Assembly: GCA_023249375.1 (NCBI GenBank)
Contig: JAHFCT010000035.1
Coordinates: 1-33,936, forward strand
Length of the DNA stretch: 33,936 bases
Direction of reading: 5' to 3'
Source: Gemmatimonadota bacterium
GTDB lineage: Bacteria > Gemmatimonadota > Gemmatimonadetes > Gemmatimonadales > Gemmatimonadaceae
The translations under genes were made by a program, and so were the position numbers. The notes under the pieces were generated by a model. That model did no database searches. It was given only the letters and a program-made list of their open reading frames with translations, and was not told the DNA's origin. This document shows, piece after piece, positions 17,015 to 25,943 of the stretch (the stretch's first letter is position 1; every line of letters begins with the position of its first letter).

Positions 17015-17917
17015 ATGACCCACGTTGATTTGATCGGCGTTCCCCTCGACCTCGGCGCGAGCCGCCGCGGTGTCGACATGGGACCATATGCCGTGCGCGC
17101 CGCCGGATTGCGCGACGTACTGCTCGCGCTGGGACACGAGGTGCGCGATCACGGCAACGTCGCGGTGCCCGACCGGGGCACCTTTCCCACGGACGCGCGA
17201 GGCGGCGACTTCTTGCCGACCATCGCCGCCGTCTGCAGCGAACTGGTCGCGCACACGGAGGCATCGGTGACCGAGCACCGGTTTCCGGTGGTGCTCGGCG
17301 GCGATCACTCACTCGCCGCCGGATCCGTTGCTGGCGCATCGCGCGCCATGCGTGCGCGCGGCGAGACGATGGGTCTGGTGTGGGTCGATGCGCACGGCGA
17401 CATCAACACACCCGAGACCAGTCCATCGGGGAATGTGCACGGCATGCCGGTCGCCCATTTGCTCGGCCATGGAGATTCGCGGCTCCATTTCACCACCGGC
17501 CCCGCGGTGCGTCCCGAGCACACGTTTCTCGTCGGGATTCGCGACCTCGATCCCGGGGAGCGCGCGCATTTGCGTGCGTACGGCGTGCATGTGTTCACCA
17601 TGCACGACATCGACCGGCGCGGTTTGTCGGATGTGATGGACGAGGCCATCACGCTGGCCACACTTGGCACCGCCGGGTTGTGGGTGTCGTACGATGTCGA
17701 CGTGCAGGACCCGGTGCACGCGCCTGGCGTCGGCACGCCGGTGGCGGGCGGATTCTCGTGGCGCGAGGGGCATCTCGTGATGGAGTTGCTCGCCGAATCC
17801 GGCCTGCTGGTGGGGCTCGACCTCGTGGAGGTCAATCCGATTCTCGACGTCTCCAATCGCACGGCCGAGCTTGCCGTTGGCCTCGTGTCGAGCGCGCTCG
17901 GAAAGCGGATCCTCTAG
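17015..17917 (+). CDS. rocF: Arginase
   Basis: A 300-residue cytoplasmic ureohydrolase, normal length for bacterial arginase, converting L-arginine to ornithine and urea. The binuclear manganese site is complete: GGDHS (histidine 98), DAHGDIN (aspartate 125, histidine 127, aspartate 129) and SYDVDVQDP (aspartates 227 and 229). The segment GNVHGMP (histidine 142) and EVNP near the end favour arginase over agmatinase or formiminoglutamase. I chose the ATG at 17015 because the protein then begins directly with the first beta strand (THVDLIGVPLDLG); no ribosome-binding site is obvious. It could handle arginine released by the upstream exported hydrolases, but a terminator lies between them. Its last codons meet the convergent RND gene with no space between. 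Confidence 0.92.
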   Translation: MTHVDLIGVPLDLGASRRGVDMGPYAVRAAGLRDVLLALGHEVRDHGNVAVPDRGTFPTDARGGDFLPTIAAVCSELVAHTEASVTEHRFPVVLGGDHSLAAGSVAGASRAMRARGETMGLVWVDAHGDINTPETSPSGNVHGMPVAHLLGHGDSRLHFTTGPAVRPEHTFLVGIRDLDPGERAHLRAYGVHVFTMHDIDRRGLSDVMDEAITLATLGTAGLWVSYDVDVQDPVHAPGVGTPVAGGFSWREGHLVMELLAESGLLVGLDLVEVNPILDVSNRTAELAVGLVSSALGKRIL

Positions 17918-20900
17918 GCGCGCTCCGAAATCCGCCAGTCGCGTCCGCGAATCGCCACCAGCAGCGTCGGCACGATGAACAGCGTGATCGGTGTCGAGAG
18001 CGCGAGCCCGCCGATGACGGCGAGCGCCAGCGGCTTCTGCATCTCGCTGCCGGCGCCCAGTCCGAGCGCGAGCGGCAGCAGGCCAAAGAGCGTGCAGAGC
18101 GTCGTCATGAGAATGGGGCGCAGTCGCACGGCGGCGGCTTCACGGATGGCGGGTTCGAGCGCCAGTCCACCCTCGCGCATCCGATGGCGCGTGAAGTCGA
18201 GCAGGATGATGCCGTTCTTCACAATGAGCCCGACAAGCAGGATGAGCCCCATGAACGACGACACATTGAGCGGCGTTCGCGTGACCAGCAGCAGCACCAG
18301 TGCGCCCACGAACGAGAGCGGCGCGGCCACGAGCACCACGAGCGGTTCGATGAACGATTCGAATTGCACCAGCATCACCGCGACCACGCTCACGGCCGCC
18401 AGGGCGAGCACGATGAGCAGCGCGGTGAACGCCTGCTGCTGGCTGCGATACTGTCCCGCGAGTTCAAGGCGTACGCCGGCGGGCGCCGGATGCGCCGTGA
18501 GGACGTCCTGCACGTCGCGTACGATCTCGCCCAGCGACCGGCCGGTAATATCCGCCGTCATGTTGAGCAGTTGCTGCTGATTCTCGCGCAACAGTTCCGC
18601 GCGCCGCTCGGTGGGCACGAACGACGCGAGGGCGCCCAGCGGCACCGTGGATGCTCCCGGTGACGGCAGAATGGGCAGCGCATCGAGCCGCCGCGGGTTG
18701 AAGCGCACCGAGTCGGGGGCGCGCACTCGAATGCCGACGGCGCGATCATCGAGGCGCAGGGCCCCCGCGTCGACGCCAAGCAACGCACCGCTGACCAAGC
18801 CGCTCACCTGCCCCGGCGTGATGCCCAGCCGGTTGAGCTCCGCCGTGCGATATGTCATCGCCATCTCGGCGCTCGGTTCGCTCACGCCATTGTAGAGGTC
18901 TTCAAGCCCATCCACTTTGGCGAGCGCTTCTCCAAGCGTGGTGCCGTATCCCTCGAGCGCGGCGAGGTCCGACCCGAAGAGCTTGATCTCCACCGGACGC
19001 GCGTTGCCCGAGAGGTCGCCGATCACATCGGCGAGGATCTGCACGAACTCGATGCGCAGCCGCGGTTCCTCCGACTCAATGCGCTTCCGCACGTCGTCAA
19101 TGACTTGTTCGCTCGAATGCTCGCGCTGGCGGCGCGGCTTGAGCCGGACGACGAGATCACCGCGGTTTTGCAGGGTGGCAAACAGACCAAGCTCGGCGCC
19201 GGTGCGCCGCGAGGTGCCTTCCACGTCGGGCGTCTCTCGGAGGATGCGTTCAACCGTGTGGAGCATCCGGTCCGTTTCGGCCAGCGCCGTGCCGCCCGGC
19301 GTCCAGTAGTCGAGCACAAAGGCGCCCTCGTCCATCTCGGGAAGGAACCCGGTGCCGACAAAGCGGTACGCCGCCGCACCGCCCGCGACGAGCACCAGCG
19401 CCACCACGAGTACGGTGCGCCGACGCTGCATCACCGCGCCCAAGGCGCGTTCGTACCGCACCGCCAGACGGTCCACGCGCGCCGCGATGCGTCCGAGGAG
19501 ATCGGTCGTCCCGGCGGTTTCGTCGTGCTCGATCGCGCGTAGGTACTGCGCGCTCAGCAGCGGGATGATCGACAGCGCGAGCACGAGCGACACGAGGACG
19601 GCAATGGTGAGCGTTATCGACAGTGTCTGGAAGAACTGGCCTTCCACGCCAGTGAGCAGCCCGAGCGGGAGGAATACGACCACCGTGGTGATGGTCGACG
19701 TCGTCACCGGCCACACCAGCTCCCGCAACGCCTCGCGGACTGCGTGCGCGTGATCGGACGTGAGGTGGAGATGCCGCATGATGTTCTCGGTCACCACCAC
19801 GGCATCGTCGATCACGAGTCCGATGGCGATGGCCATGGCGCCCAGCGTCATCAGGTTGAGCGTTTGCCCCATGCGCGCCATCACGAACGTCGTGATGGCC
19901 ATGGTCAGCGGAATGGACGACGCACTGATGGCGGTGATGCGCGTGTGACGCAGGAACACGAGCAGCACCAGCACCGCAAGCACCGCGCCGATCAGCATCG
20001 CGTCGCGCACCGACGCCACCGCTTCGCGCACGAGGAGCGCCTGGTCATACATCGGCGTGAGCCGCACACCCGGCGGCAGCGTCGGCCGTACCGATGCGGC
20101 CAGCGCATCGATGCTGTCGGCCATCACCACCGTGTTGCTCCCGATCTGCCGCGTGATGTTCAGCAGGGCGGCGGGCCGTCCGTCACCCGCGACGATGCGC
20201 ACGTGATCCTCGGTGCCCATGGTCACGGTCGCCACATCGCGCACGCGGAGGCCGTGCCCGATCATCACGTTCGCGACATCGCTGGCCGCGCGCGCCTCGG
20301 TGGTGGTGACGATCAGGTACTGGCGGTAGTTGGCTGGCATGCGCCCGACCGCACTGACCGTCGTCGACTGCCGAATGGCGTCGGCCAGCGCGTCGAAGGT
20401 CAGGCCTTGCGCGGCAAGCTTGGCGGGGTCGGCCACCACCTGCAACTCGCGCACGTCGCTCGCCTGCACGTCCACGCGAGCCACGCCCGGCACGCGCGAG
20501 AAGAGCGGCCGAATCTGGTACTGCGCGATGTCGTACAGCGTCGCGGGATCACCGCCCTCGAGATTGTACGAGAGCACCGGAAAGAGGGACGGAGTCATCC
20601 GCTCGACTTCGATCTCGAGACCGGCGGGAAGGTCTCCGATGATGCGGTTCACCCGCGCCCGCGTCTGCTCGAGCGCCGACTGCATGTCCGTCTGCTCGGC
20701 GAACGTGATGTTCGTCTCGCTGCCGCCGCGAATGGCACGGCTCTGCACGCGCGTCACCCCGGGCACCACGCTGATGGCCTCTTCAATCGGCCGCGTGATG
20801 CTGAAGAGCACCTCGCGCGCGCCCAGCGCCGAGCCGTTGGCCACGATGGTGATGCGCGAGAAGACCAGCTCGGGGTAGATGGAGGCCGGCAGGTGCGTCG

Positions 20901-21012
20901 CCGCCCACACGCCGGCCGCACTCAGCAGCGCCACCACCAGATAGACGACGCGCCGCTGGGCGCTCAGCACCCCGAACAACGTGCGCGCCGCGGGAGTCTG
21001 CGGCATGGTCAC
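17914..21012 (-). CDS. RND efflux permease, HAE-like branch
   Basis: A 1032-residue inner-membrane RND pump. The TM4 motif IGLVIDDAVVVTENIMRHL has the double aspartate (402, 403) of proton-driven drug-type pumps, unlike the single-aspartate metal-type motif of the cusA product. The C-terminal half keeps LVGLIVKNGIILLDF with the relay lysine, then LRPILMTTLCTLFGLLPLAL. Periplasmic porter segments (IYPELVFSRITIVANG; VPGVTRVQSRAIRGGSETN) are normal. It should extrude small organic compounds or toxic ions with the adaptor and channel encoded just upstream. The start is GTG inside the adaptor's stop codon (GTGA), or the ATG two codons later. Its stop codon shares CTAG with the arginase stop (17914-17917), so neither gene has its own downstream terminator. 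Confidence 0.92.
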   Translation of the reverse strand: MTMPQTPAARTLFGVLSAQRRVVYLVVALLSAAGVWAATHLPASIYPELVFSRITIVANGSALGAREVLFSITRPIEEAISVVPGVTRVQSRAIRGGSETNITFAEQTDMQSALEQTRARVNRIIGDLPAGLEIEVERMTPSLFPVLSYNLEGGDPATLYDIAQYQIRPLFSRVPGVARVDVQASDVRELQVVADPAKLAAQGLTFDALADAIRQSTTVSAVGRMPANYRQYLIVTTTEARAASDVANVMIGHGLRVRDVATVTMGTEDHVRIVAGDGRPAALLNITRQIGSNTVVMADSIDALAASVRPTLPPGVRLTPMYDQALLVREAVASVRDAMLIGAVLAVLVLLVFLRHTRITAISASSIPLTMAITTFVMARMGQTLNLMTLGAMAIAIGLVIDDAVVVTENIMRHLHLTSDHAHAVREALRELVWPVTTSTITTVVVFLPLGLLTGVEGQFFQTLSITLTIAVLVSLVLALSIIPLLSAQYLRAIEHDETAGTTDLLGRIAARVDRLAVRYERALGAVMQRRRTVLVVALVLVAGGAAAYRFVGTGFLPEMDEGAFVLDYWTPGGTALAETDRMLHTVERILRETPDVEGTSRRTGAELGLFATLQNRGDLVVRLKPRRQREHSSEQVIDDVRKRIESEEPRLRIEFVQILADVIGDLSGNARPVEIKLFGSDLAALEGYGTTLGEALAKVDGLEDLYNGVSEPSAEMAMTYRTAELNRLGITPGQVSGLVSGALLGVDAGALRLDDRAVGIRVRAPDSVRFNPRRLDALPILPSPGASTVPLGALASFVPTERRAELLRENQQQLLNMTADITGRSLGEIVRDVQDVLTAHPAPAGVRLELAGQYRSQQQAFTALLIVLALAAVSVVAVMLVQFESFIEPLVVLVAAPLSFVGALVLLLVTRTPLNVSSFMGLILLVGLIVKNGIILLDFTRHRMREGGLALEPAIREAAAVRLRPILMTTLCTLFGLLPLALGLGAGSEMQKPLALAVIGGLALSTPITLFIVPTLLVAIRGRDWRISERA

Positions 21013-22154
21013 TTGCTGTCCGCCGCAGGTTTGGCGGATGGCTTCGTATCCGATTTTGTATCCGGCTTGGTATCCGGCTTGGTATCCGGCTTCGCGTTCT
21101 GCTTCTTCGCCGGCTCGCCCGCGGGCGCCACCTTCACACTGTCGTCCATGCCGTATGCGCCGTACGTGACAATGCGCTGACCGGCCGTGAGCCCCTTGGT
21201 GATCTCGATGACCGATTCAGAACGACCACCAATCTCCACCGGCTGCGCGTGCGCCATGCCGGCATCGTCCACGATGAACACCTTGAAGGACTCCCCGTCG
21301 GGGACGAGCGCCTCCACCGGAACAACCAGCGCGCGCGTCCGCGTGCCAACCGCGATGCGCACCGCGATCGTCTCGCCAATCTGGAGCGGCCTTGTGCTGC
21401 GCTGCACGGCCGCTCGCACCGTCACGGCGCGCGTCGCACTGTCCACGACGCCGCCGACGGTCGTGACCGAGGCTTCACCCAAGCCCTCGGCGCCCTTGCC
21501 TTCGCTCAGCATCGCAACGCGCGCGCCAGCGCGCAGCGTCGCCACCTGCGACGGCGGAAGGTTGAGCACGAGGTCGAGCACGCTGCCGTCAGCCACCTGC
21601 ACCAGGGCCTGCGCCGGTTCCACCGTAGCGCCAAGCACTGCTGACACCTGCGTCACGACGCCTGCGATCGGTGAGCGTATTGTCGAGAGATCCGCTTGCC
21701 GGTGCGCGGTTTCTGCCGTGGCGCGCGACGCGGCGAGTTCGGCCGTTGCGGTCTCCACATCGCGCCGCGGGGCGATGCCCGCATCCGCCAGGCGCTGCGT
21801 GCGCGCCAACTGCTTGTCCGCCGCGGCCAGCGCCGCATCGGCAGCGTTCACCGCCGCACGGAACGCCACCTGATCGAGTTCCACGAGCACGTCGCCCGCT
21901 TTCACACGCTGACCCACGACGGCATGAACGGTCGTGACGCGCGCGGCACTCGGGGCGCTCAGCGTCGCCATGTGATCGGCGCGTCCACTCACCATCGCAG
22001 ACGCCTCGACAGTTTCGGCAAATGGCTGCGCCGCCACGAGTGCCGTCTTGGCTCCGGTGACGATACGCGCGACGGAGGCCTCATCCTCGCTCCCTTTGGC
22101 GCACGCGCCAAGGGTCAGCGAGAGAAGCAGTACGGAGCACGAGAGAGTTCGCAT
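21009..22154 (-). CDS. RND periplasmic adaptor lipoprotein with KPDT-repeat tail
   Basis: A 381-residue membrane fusion protein. The signal sequence ends in a lipobox (LTLGAC, cysteine at about residue 18), so it is a lipoprotein anchored in the inner membrane. It shows the lipoyl halves (VTTVHAVVGQRVKAGDVLVE and STIRSPIAGVVTQVSAVLGA) flanking a helical hairpin, then a beta-barrel and membrane-proximal domain ending near APAGEPAKK. The last 30 residues are a charged repeat (KPDT three times, then KSDT) encoded by a 12-bp tandem repeat; this tail is not part of the normal fold. It bridges the RND pump downstream and the TolC-like channel upstream. The start lies three bases after the channel gene's stop. 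Confidence 0.9.
   Translation of the reverse strand: MRTLSCSVLLLSLTLGACAKGSEDEASVARIVTGAKTALVAAQPFAETVEASAMVSGRADHMATLSAPSAARVTTVHAVVGQRVKAGDVLVELDQVAFRAAVNAADAALAAADKQLARTQRLADAGIAPRRDVETATAELAASRATAETAHRQADLSTIRSPIAGVVTQVSAVLGATVEPAQALVQVADGSVLDLVLNLPPSQVATLRAGARVAMLSEGKGAEGLGEASVTTVGGVVDSATRAVTVRAAVQRSTRPLQIGETIAVRIAVGTRTRALVVPVEALVPDGESFKVFIVDDAGMAHAQPVEIGGRSESVIEITKGLTAGQRIVTYGAYGMDDSVKVAPAGEPAKKQNAKPDTKPDTKPDTKSDTKPSAKPAADSK
21046..21093. repeat. 12-bp tandem repeat inside the adaptor gene
   Basis: Four units of GTATCCGGCTTG lie at 21046, 21058, 21070 and 21082; the first is degenerate after the seventh base and the fourth ends in C. Read on the minus strand it encodes KPDT units. Because the unit is a multiple of three, copy-number change by slippage would only alter tail length. 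Confidence 0.9.
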
Positions 22155-22156
22155 TG

Positions 22157-23407
22157 TCAGGGCGCCGTTGGCGCGGTGAGGGTCAGCACCTTGAGTTCAG
22201 CAGCAGCAATCCAGGCGTCCGCGATATCGCGGATGTACTCGGCCAGCAGCTCGCGCGCCGTGCGCTGCGCCTCGAGCACGTTGGGCAGCGATGCCGCCCC
22301 TTCGCGGTACGCCGTCATCGCCATGGTGACCACGCGGTCCGCCTGCTGCACGAGCATCTTGTCGCGCTCCACCTTGGCGCTCGCCGAACGCCACTCGCGC
22401 TGCGCGCGCGCCAGTTCGGTGCGGCTCTGGATTTCAGCGAAACGCAGCTCGGCACGCGCGCGCGCCTCCTCGGCGCGCGCCAAGGCGATGGGGCCGCGGT
22501 TGCGGTTGAAGATCGGGAGCGGAAGCGCCAGTCCGAACGTTGGCAGACGCCCCTTGGCGTCGCCGGAGGGATCGCCGGTCTCCACGCCCGCCATCAGGCT
22601 CGGCACACCGAAGACATTGCGGCGCTCGAGTGTCGCGGTGAGCGACGCGGCTTCGAGCTGCGCCGACGCCGCGGCGATGGGCAGCAGCGGTGCCGTCTGC
22701 TCAAATGCGGCCGGCGCGATGGGCATCGCCGCGAGTGAATCGGACAGCACGATCTCTGCCCGCGAGTCACTGAGCCCCATGACCGACTGCAGGTCGAGCA
22801 GCGCCGAGGTGAAGGCGACTGAGTCGGCAGTGGCTTGGTTGGCCGCTTGGCCCGCACTGACGGTGGCGAGCGCCACGTCCATGTCGCTCGCGTCGCCCGC
22901 CTCCCGTCGCGTGACCGCCATGCGGCGCAGGCTGTCGGCGTCGTGCGCCGTGCGTGCGGACAGTTCGGCGAGGGCGCGCGCGGCGAGCGCACGAGTGTAC
23001 GTCGTGTCGGCTTCCATCTGCACCGACGCATGCTCATAGGCAAAACGGTAACGGGCAGCGCGTTGTGCAGCCGTCGCCGCGCCAATCCGGGGTCCGCGTT
23101 GATATGGAAGATCAAGCGGCAGCTCAAACGTGTAGTGGTACTGCGGCGCGTCTTTGGAGTACGACGCGGAGAACACCGGATTCTGCCATTGCCGCGCCGA
23201 CTGCAATAGTGCGGCGGCCGAGGCCGTGTCCGCCTGTGCGACGGCAAGGCGCGGGCCGCGCGCGAGCGCCGCGCCAATCGCCGCGTTGCGCGAAATGGCA
23301 GGTGAAGCGTCCTGCGCGGCGGCGTGCCCCGACCATACGAGGCACGCCGCCGCGCCGATCAGTGCACCGCGCCGCAGCGTGGCGGCATCTGGTCGTCCGA
23401 AAATCAT
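22157..23407 (-). CDS. TolC-family outer-membrane efflux protein
   Basis: A 416-residue channel protein with a signal peptide (GALIGAAACLVWSGHAAAQ) and the duplicated helical-hairpin organisation of the TolC family. Recognisable stretches include NAAIGAALARGPRLAVAQAD near the start, a beta segment before GLALPLPIFNRNRGPIALAR, and ANVLEAQRT-like sequence near the end (SLPNVLEAQRTARELLAEYI). It supplies the outer-membrane exit for the adaptor and pump encoded next in the operon. It sits six bases after the PepSY gene on the minus strand, with the adaptor gene three bases beyond, so all are probably on one transcript. Confidence 0.9.
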   Translation of the reverse strand: MIFGRPDAATLRRGALIGAAACLVWSGHAAAQDASPAISRNAAIGAALARGPRLAVAQADTASAAALLQSARQWQNPVFSASYSKDAPQYHYTFELPLDLPYQRGPRIGAATAAQRAARYRFAYEHASVQMEADTTYTRALAARALAELSARTAHDADSLRRMAVTRREAGDASDMDVALATVSAGQAANQATADSVAFTSALLDLQSVMGLSDSRAEIVLSDSLAAMPIAPAAFEQTAPLLPIAAASAQLEAASLTATLERRNVFGVPSLMAGVETGDPSGDAKGRLPTFGLALPLPIFNRNRGPIALARAEEARARAELRFAEIQSRTELARAQREWRSASAKVERDKMLVQQADRVVTMAMTAYREGAASLPNVLEAQRTARELLAEYIRDIADAWIAAAELKVLTLTAPTAP

Positions 23408-23413
23408 GATTGG

Positions 23414-23863
23414 TTACGGTTTGTCGGGAGCGGGTTTCTTGGCGGCCGGCGCCTTCTTCGCGGCCTTCGCGTCTTCCTTGGCCTCGGCTTTCTCCGCCTT
23501 CTCGTCTTCATGTTCCTTTGCCAGAACCTTTCCCGTCCTGGAGTCGATATTCACTTCTTCCACGCCCTTCTTGCCGGCGACGGCGAGATCCACCGACCAG
23601 ATAACCGCTCCCTTCTCCTTCTCGATTTCAATTGCCTTGACCACGGAACCCGGCACGGCCTTCAGCGCGATCTTGCGCGCGGAGTCCTCGCTCACCGTGG
23701 CGGCCGCACGCAGCGCGGCTTCACCGGTTTCCTTTTTGGTTTCCTTCTTGGCCGCCTTCTCGGCCCCCTTCTCGCTCGCCGGTTTTGGTGCCGCGGGCTT
23801 CTGCGCGCTCGCGGTGACGGTCACCGCGGCGAGCAACAGCGCAACAATGGATATTCGTCGCAT
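23414..23863 (-). CDS. Exported PepSY-domain protein
   Basis: A 149-residue protein. I chose the ATG at 23863 because it gives a good signal peptide (MRRISIVALLLAAVTVTASA) and has AGGAG at 23871-23875, correctly spaced. After a Lys/Ala/Glu-rich linker comes one PepSY domain (about residues 60-115: SEDSARKIALKAVPGSVVKA, then VIWSVDLAVAGKKGVEEVNI and DSRTGKVL). The tail is again Lys/Glu/Ala-rich. PepSY domains are small periplasmic modules thought to bind or inhibit partners; in several phyla they are encoded beside two-component systems and efflux pumps. Here it lies exactly between the histidine kinase and the channel gene, so it may modulate the sensor or the pump. Confidence 0.85.
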   Translation of the reverse strand: MRRISIVALLLAAVTVTASAQKPAAPKPASEKGAEKAAKKETKKETGEAALRAAATVSEDSARKIALKAVPGSVVKAIEIEKEKGAVIWSVDLAVAGKKGVEEVNIDSRTGKVLAKEHEDEKAEKAEAKEDAKAAKKAPAAKKPAPDKP

Positions 23864-23907
23864 GATCAAACTCCTGATCGAGCCCTCTGCGGGCGTGAAC
23901 ACAGTCA

Positions 23908-23926
23908 CCGCGGCCAATTGCCGCGG
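23908..23926. promoter_or_regulatory. Inverted repeat between kinase and PepSY genes
   Basis: CCGCGGC and GCCGCGG form a 7-bp dyad around CAATT in the 101-base gap separating the sensory genes from the pump genes. No T-tract follows on either strand, so it is more likely an operator or mRNA hairpin than a terminator. This is where an internal promoter controlled by the upstream response regulator could lie. Confidence 0.3.
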
Positions 23927-23964
23927 AAGTCTTTCGACCCGTTCAGAGTAGTGCACGGCACCTG

Positions 23965-25278
23965 TCAGGAGGATGACACGTTGGTGCTGCCGGCTTCGGG
24001 AAACGCAACGCTCACCGATGTGCCAGCGCCCACTGCCGATCGGACGCTGATCTCGGCCCCGTGACTATCGATGATCCACTTGGCGATCGCGAGCCCCAGC
24101 CCTGCGCCATCCGCCGGAGAACCTGCGTTTCCACGGCTGCGCGCGGGGTCCCCACGATAGAATCGCTCGAAAATGTGTGCCAACTGGTCATCCGGGATTC
24201 CCGGCCCCGTGTCCTGCACCACCAAGCGGGCGCGACCGTCCTTCATGCCTACGCGCACCGAGACGCGACCGCTGGCGGGCGTAAACTTCACTGCATTGTC
24301 GAGCAAGAGCATCGCCAGCTGGCGCAACAGCGCGGCGTCGCCGTCAACTGGCGCCTCCTCGAATTCGTCGATTACCAGTTCCACGCTTCGCGCATTGGCC
24401 ATTGCTCCGGCGGCACCGGCCGCATCACTGACGATGTCGTCCAAGAATACCCGGCTGCGCACCAGCGGTCGTTCGCCAGCGTCGGCGCGCGCCAGTGTGA
24501 GCAGGTCTTCCACTATGTGTCCCAGCCGCCGTGTCTCTGCCTCGATGCCCTGTATTGCGTCCACGTAATCGCCGCCGGTACGCGGCTGCTGCAGCGCCAC
24601 TTCGGCACGGCTGCGAATGACCGTCAGCGGCGTGCGCATCTCGTGCGCCGCGTCGGCCATAAAGCGCCGCATGTGCGCGATGGACCGTTCTACCGGCAGC
24701 AACGATTGCTGCACGAGGAACGACCCGCCGAGTGCGACGAGTACCACGGCGACCGCGGCGGCGGCGCCGAAGGCGGCAATGAGCGCCGCGTACCGATCCT
24801 CCAACTCCACCTGGTCCGCGACGGCCACTGCCACCATCGACTTGCCACTCGCCAAGACGAAGCGTTCGGCGTGCAGCCGCAGTTGTACTTCCGAGGGCGT
24901 CTCGCGGGACAGTTGCTCCGTGGAGGCCGCGCGTACGCTGCGCGCCGCGGACCGCACCCAGTCGGGTGCCGTATCCGGCGTAATTGGTGAACCCGCTGTA
25001 TCGAGCAGAAACAGGCTGCGATCAGGGATGTGCAGCTCTTCCACGGCGTCAACGACGCGCCCTCGAGCGCCCGCTTCAAGTTCCCGAATGCGCGCCGCGC
25101 GTGCCAGCTCCGCCGTCGCGCTCTGCAGCGACACGTCGAGCTGCGCCGACAGTTGATAGCGAATGGTGAAATAGAGGCCGCCCCCGAGCAGCAGGAGAAT
25201 GCCGCTGAGCGTGACGACGTACCATGCCGTGAGGCGTCGGCGCAGCGTGCGCAGGGGCTGCAGGGGCGGTGTGGTCAC
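23965..25278 (-). CDS. Sensor histidine kinase
   Basis: A 437-residue inner-membrane kinase of the OmpR-partner type. It has two membrane helices (about residues 18-39 and 165-188) enclosing a periplasmic sensor of roughly 125 residues, a short linker, then the phosphoacceptor motif MADAAHEMRTPLTVIRSR with histidine 212. The ATPase domain has the N box (LLLDNAVKFTP), G1 (VQDTGPGIP), F (IFERFYRGD) and G2 (GAGLGLAIA) motifs. All catalytic motifs look intact. The GTG start overlaps the response regulator's stop by three to four bases, so kinase and regulator are made in step. The following genes encode a PepSY protein and an efflux pump, the likely targets of the pathway. Confidence 0.93.
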   Translation of the reverse strand: MTTPPLQPLRTLRRRLTAWYVVTLSGILLLLGGGLYFTIRYQLSAQLDVSLQSATAELARAARIRELEAGARGRVVDAVEELHIPDRSLFLLDTAGSPITPDTAPDWVRSAARSVRAASTEQLSRETPSEVQLRLHAERFVLASGKSMVAVAVADQVELEDRYAALIAAFGAAAAVAVVLVALGGSFLVQQSLLPVERSIAHMRRFMADAAHEMRTPLTVIRSRAEVALQQPRTGGDYVDAIQGIEAETRRLGHIVEDLLTLARADAGERPLVRSRVFLDDIVSDAAGAAGAMANARSVELVIDEFEEAPVDGDAALLRQLAMLLLDNAVKFTPASGRVSVRVGMKDGRARLVVQDTGPGIPDDQLAHIFERFYRGDPARSRGNAGSPADGAGLGLAIAKWIIDSHGAEISVRSAVGAGTSVSVAFPEAGSTNVSSS

Positions 25279-25943
25279 GGGCTCAGTCGGTAGCCGGCGC
25301 CGCGCAGGGTGTGAATGAGTTTCGGCTCAAAGGCATCATCGAGTTTCCGGCGCAGGCGTCGCACGAGCACCTCGAGCACGTTGGTGAACGGATCGTGGTT
25401 GTCGTCCCAGACGTGTGCGGTGATGGTGGCGCGGTCCACCACCTGTCCCGTGTGAAGGAGCAGGCATTCGAGCAAGGCGAACTCCTTGGCGGTGAGTCCA
25501 ATCGACCGCCCACCGCGCGTGACCTTTCGGGAGGGCAAGTCCACGAACAAGTCGGCTACCTCCACTTGCTGCGCCACGAGCGCGGGACGCCGCCGCGCCA
25601 GGGCACGCACACGCGCCAGCAGTTCGCGGAATGCGAATGGCTTCGTGAGATAGTCGTCCGCTCCGGCATCCAGCCCTCGCACACGATCATCCACCGTGTC
25701 GCGCGCGGTGAGCATGAGGATGGGCGCCGAGTGTCCGCCGCGCCGCAGGTCGCGGCAGAGATCGAATCCCGACCCGCCCGGCAGCATCACGTCGAGCAGT
25801 ATCACATCGAACTGCCCAAGCAGTACCTGCGACTTCGCCGTCGCTACGGTCGCGGCGCGCACCGTGTCGATCCCCTGTTCGCCGAATCCTCGCGCGAGGA
25901 CTTCGGCAAGTTCCGGATCATCCTCGACGATCAGCAGGCGCAT
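25275..25943 (-). CDS. OmpR/PhoB-type response regulator
   Basis: A 222-residue regulator. The receiver domain has acidic residues 8 and 9 (MRLLIVEDD), phosphoacceptor aspartate 51 (ILLDVMLPGG), threonine 79 and lysine 101 (DDYLTKPF). The C-terminal winged helix carries LTAKEFALLECLLLHTGQVV and VLVRRLRRKL, the DNA-contacting part. I chose the ATG at 25943 since the receiver begins there; this start lies inside the 3' end of the TPR/Cys4 gene (26-base overlap), so the two are co-translated. It is the probable target of the kinase encoded immediately after, and probably activates the downstream pump genes. Two 5' fragments of similar regulators occur elsewhere in the window. Confidence 0.93.
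   Translation of the reverse strand: MRLLIVEDDPELAEVLARGFGEQGIDTVRAATVATAKSQVLLGQFDVILLDVMLPGGSGFDLCRDLRRGGHSAPILMLTARDTVDDRVRGLDAGADDYLTKPFAFRELLARVRALARRRPALVAQQVEVADLFVDLPSRKVTRGGRSIGLTAKEFALLECLLLHTGQVVDRATITAHVWDDNHDPFTNVLEVLVRRLRRKLDDAFEPKLIHTLRGAGYRLSP

Noticed and set aside
19744-21180. Plus-strand ORF of 478 codons opposite the RND permease and adaptor genes
   Set aside because: It is His/Arg-rich without domains and lies fully antisense to two well-supported RND genes; high G+C creates such long shadow frames.
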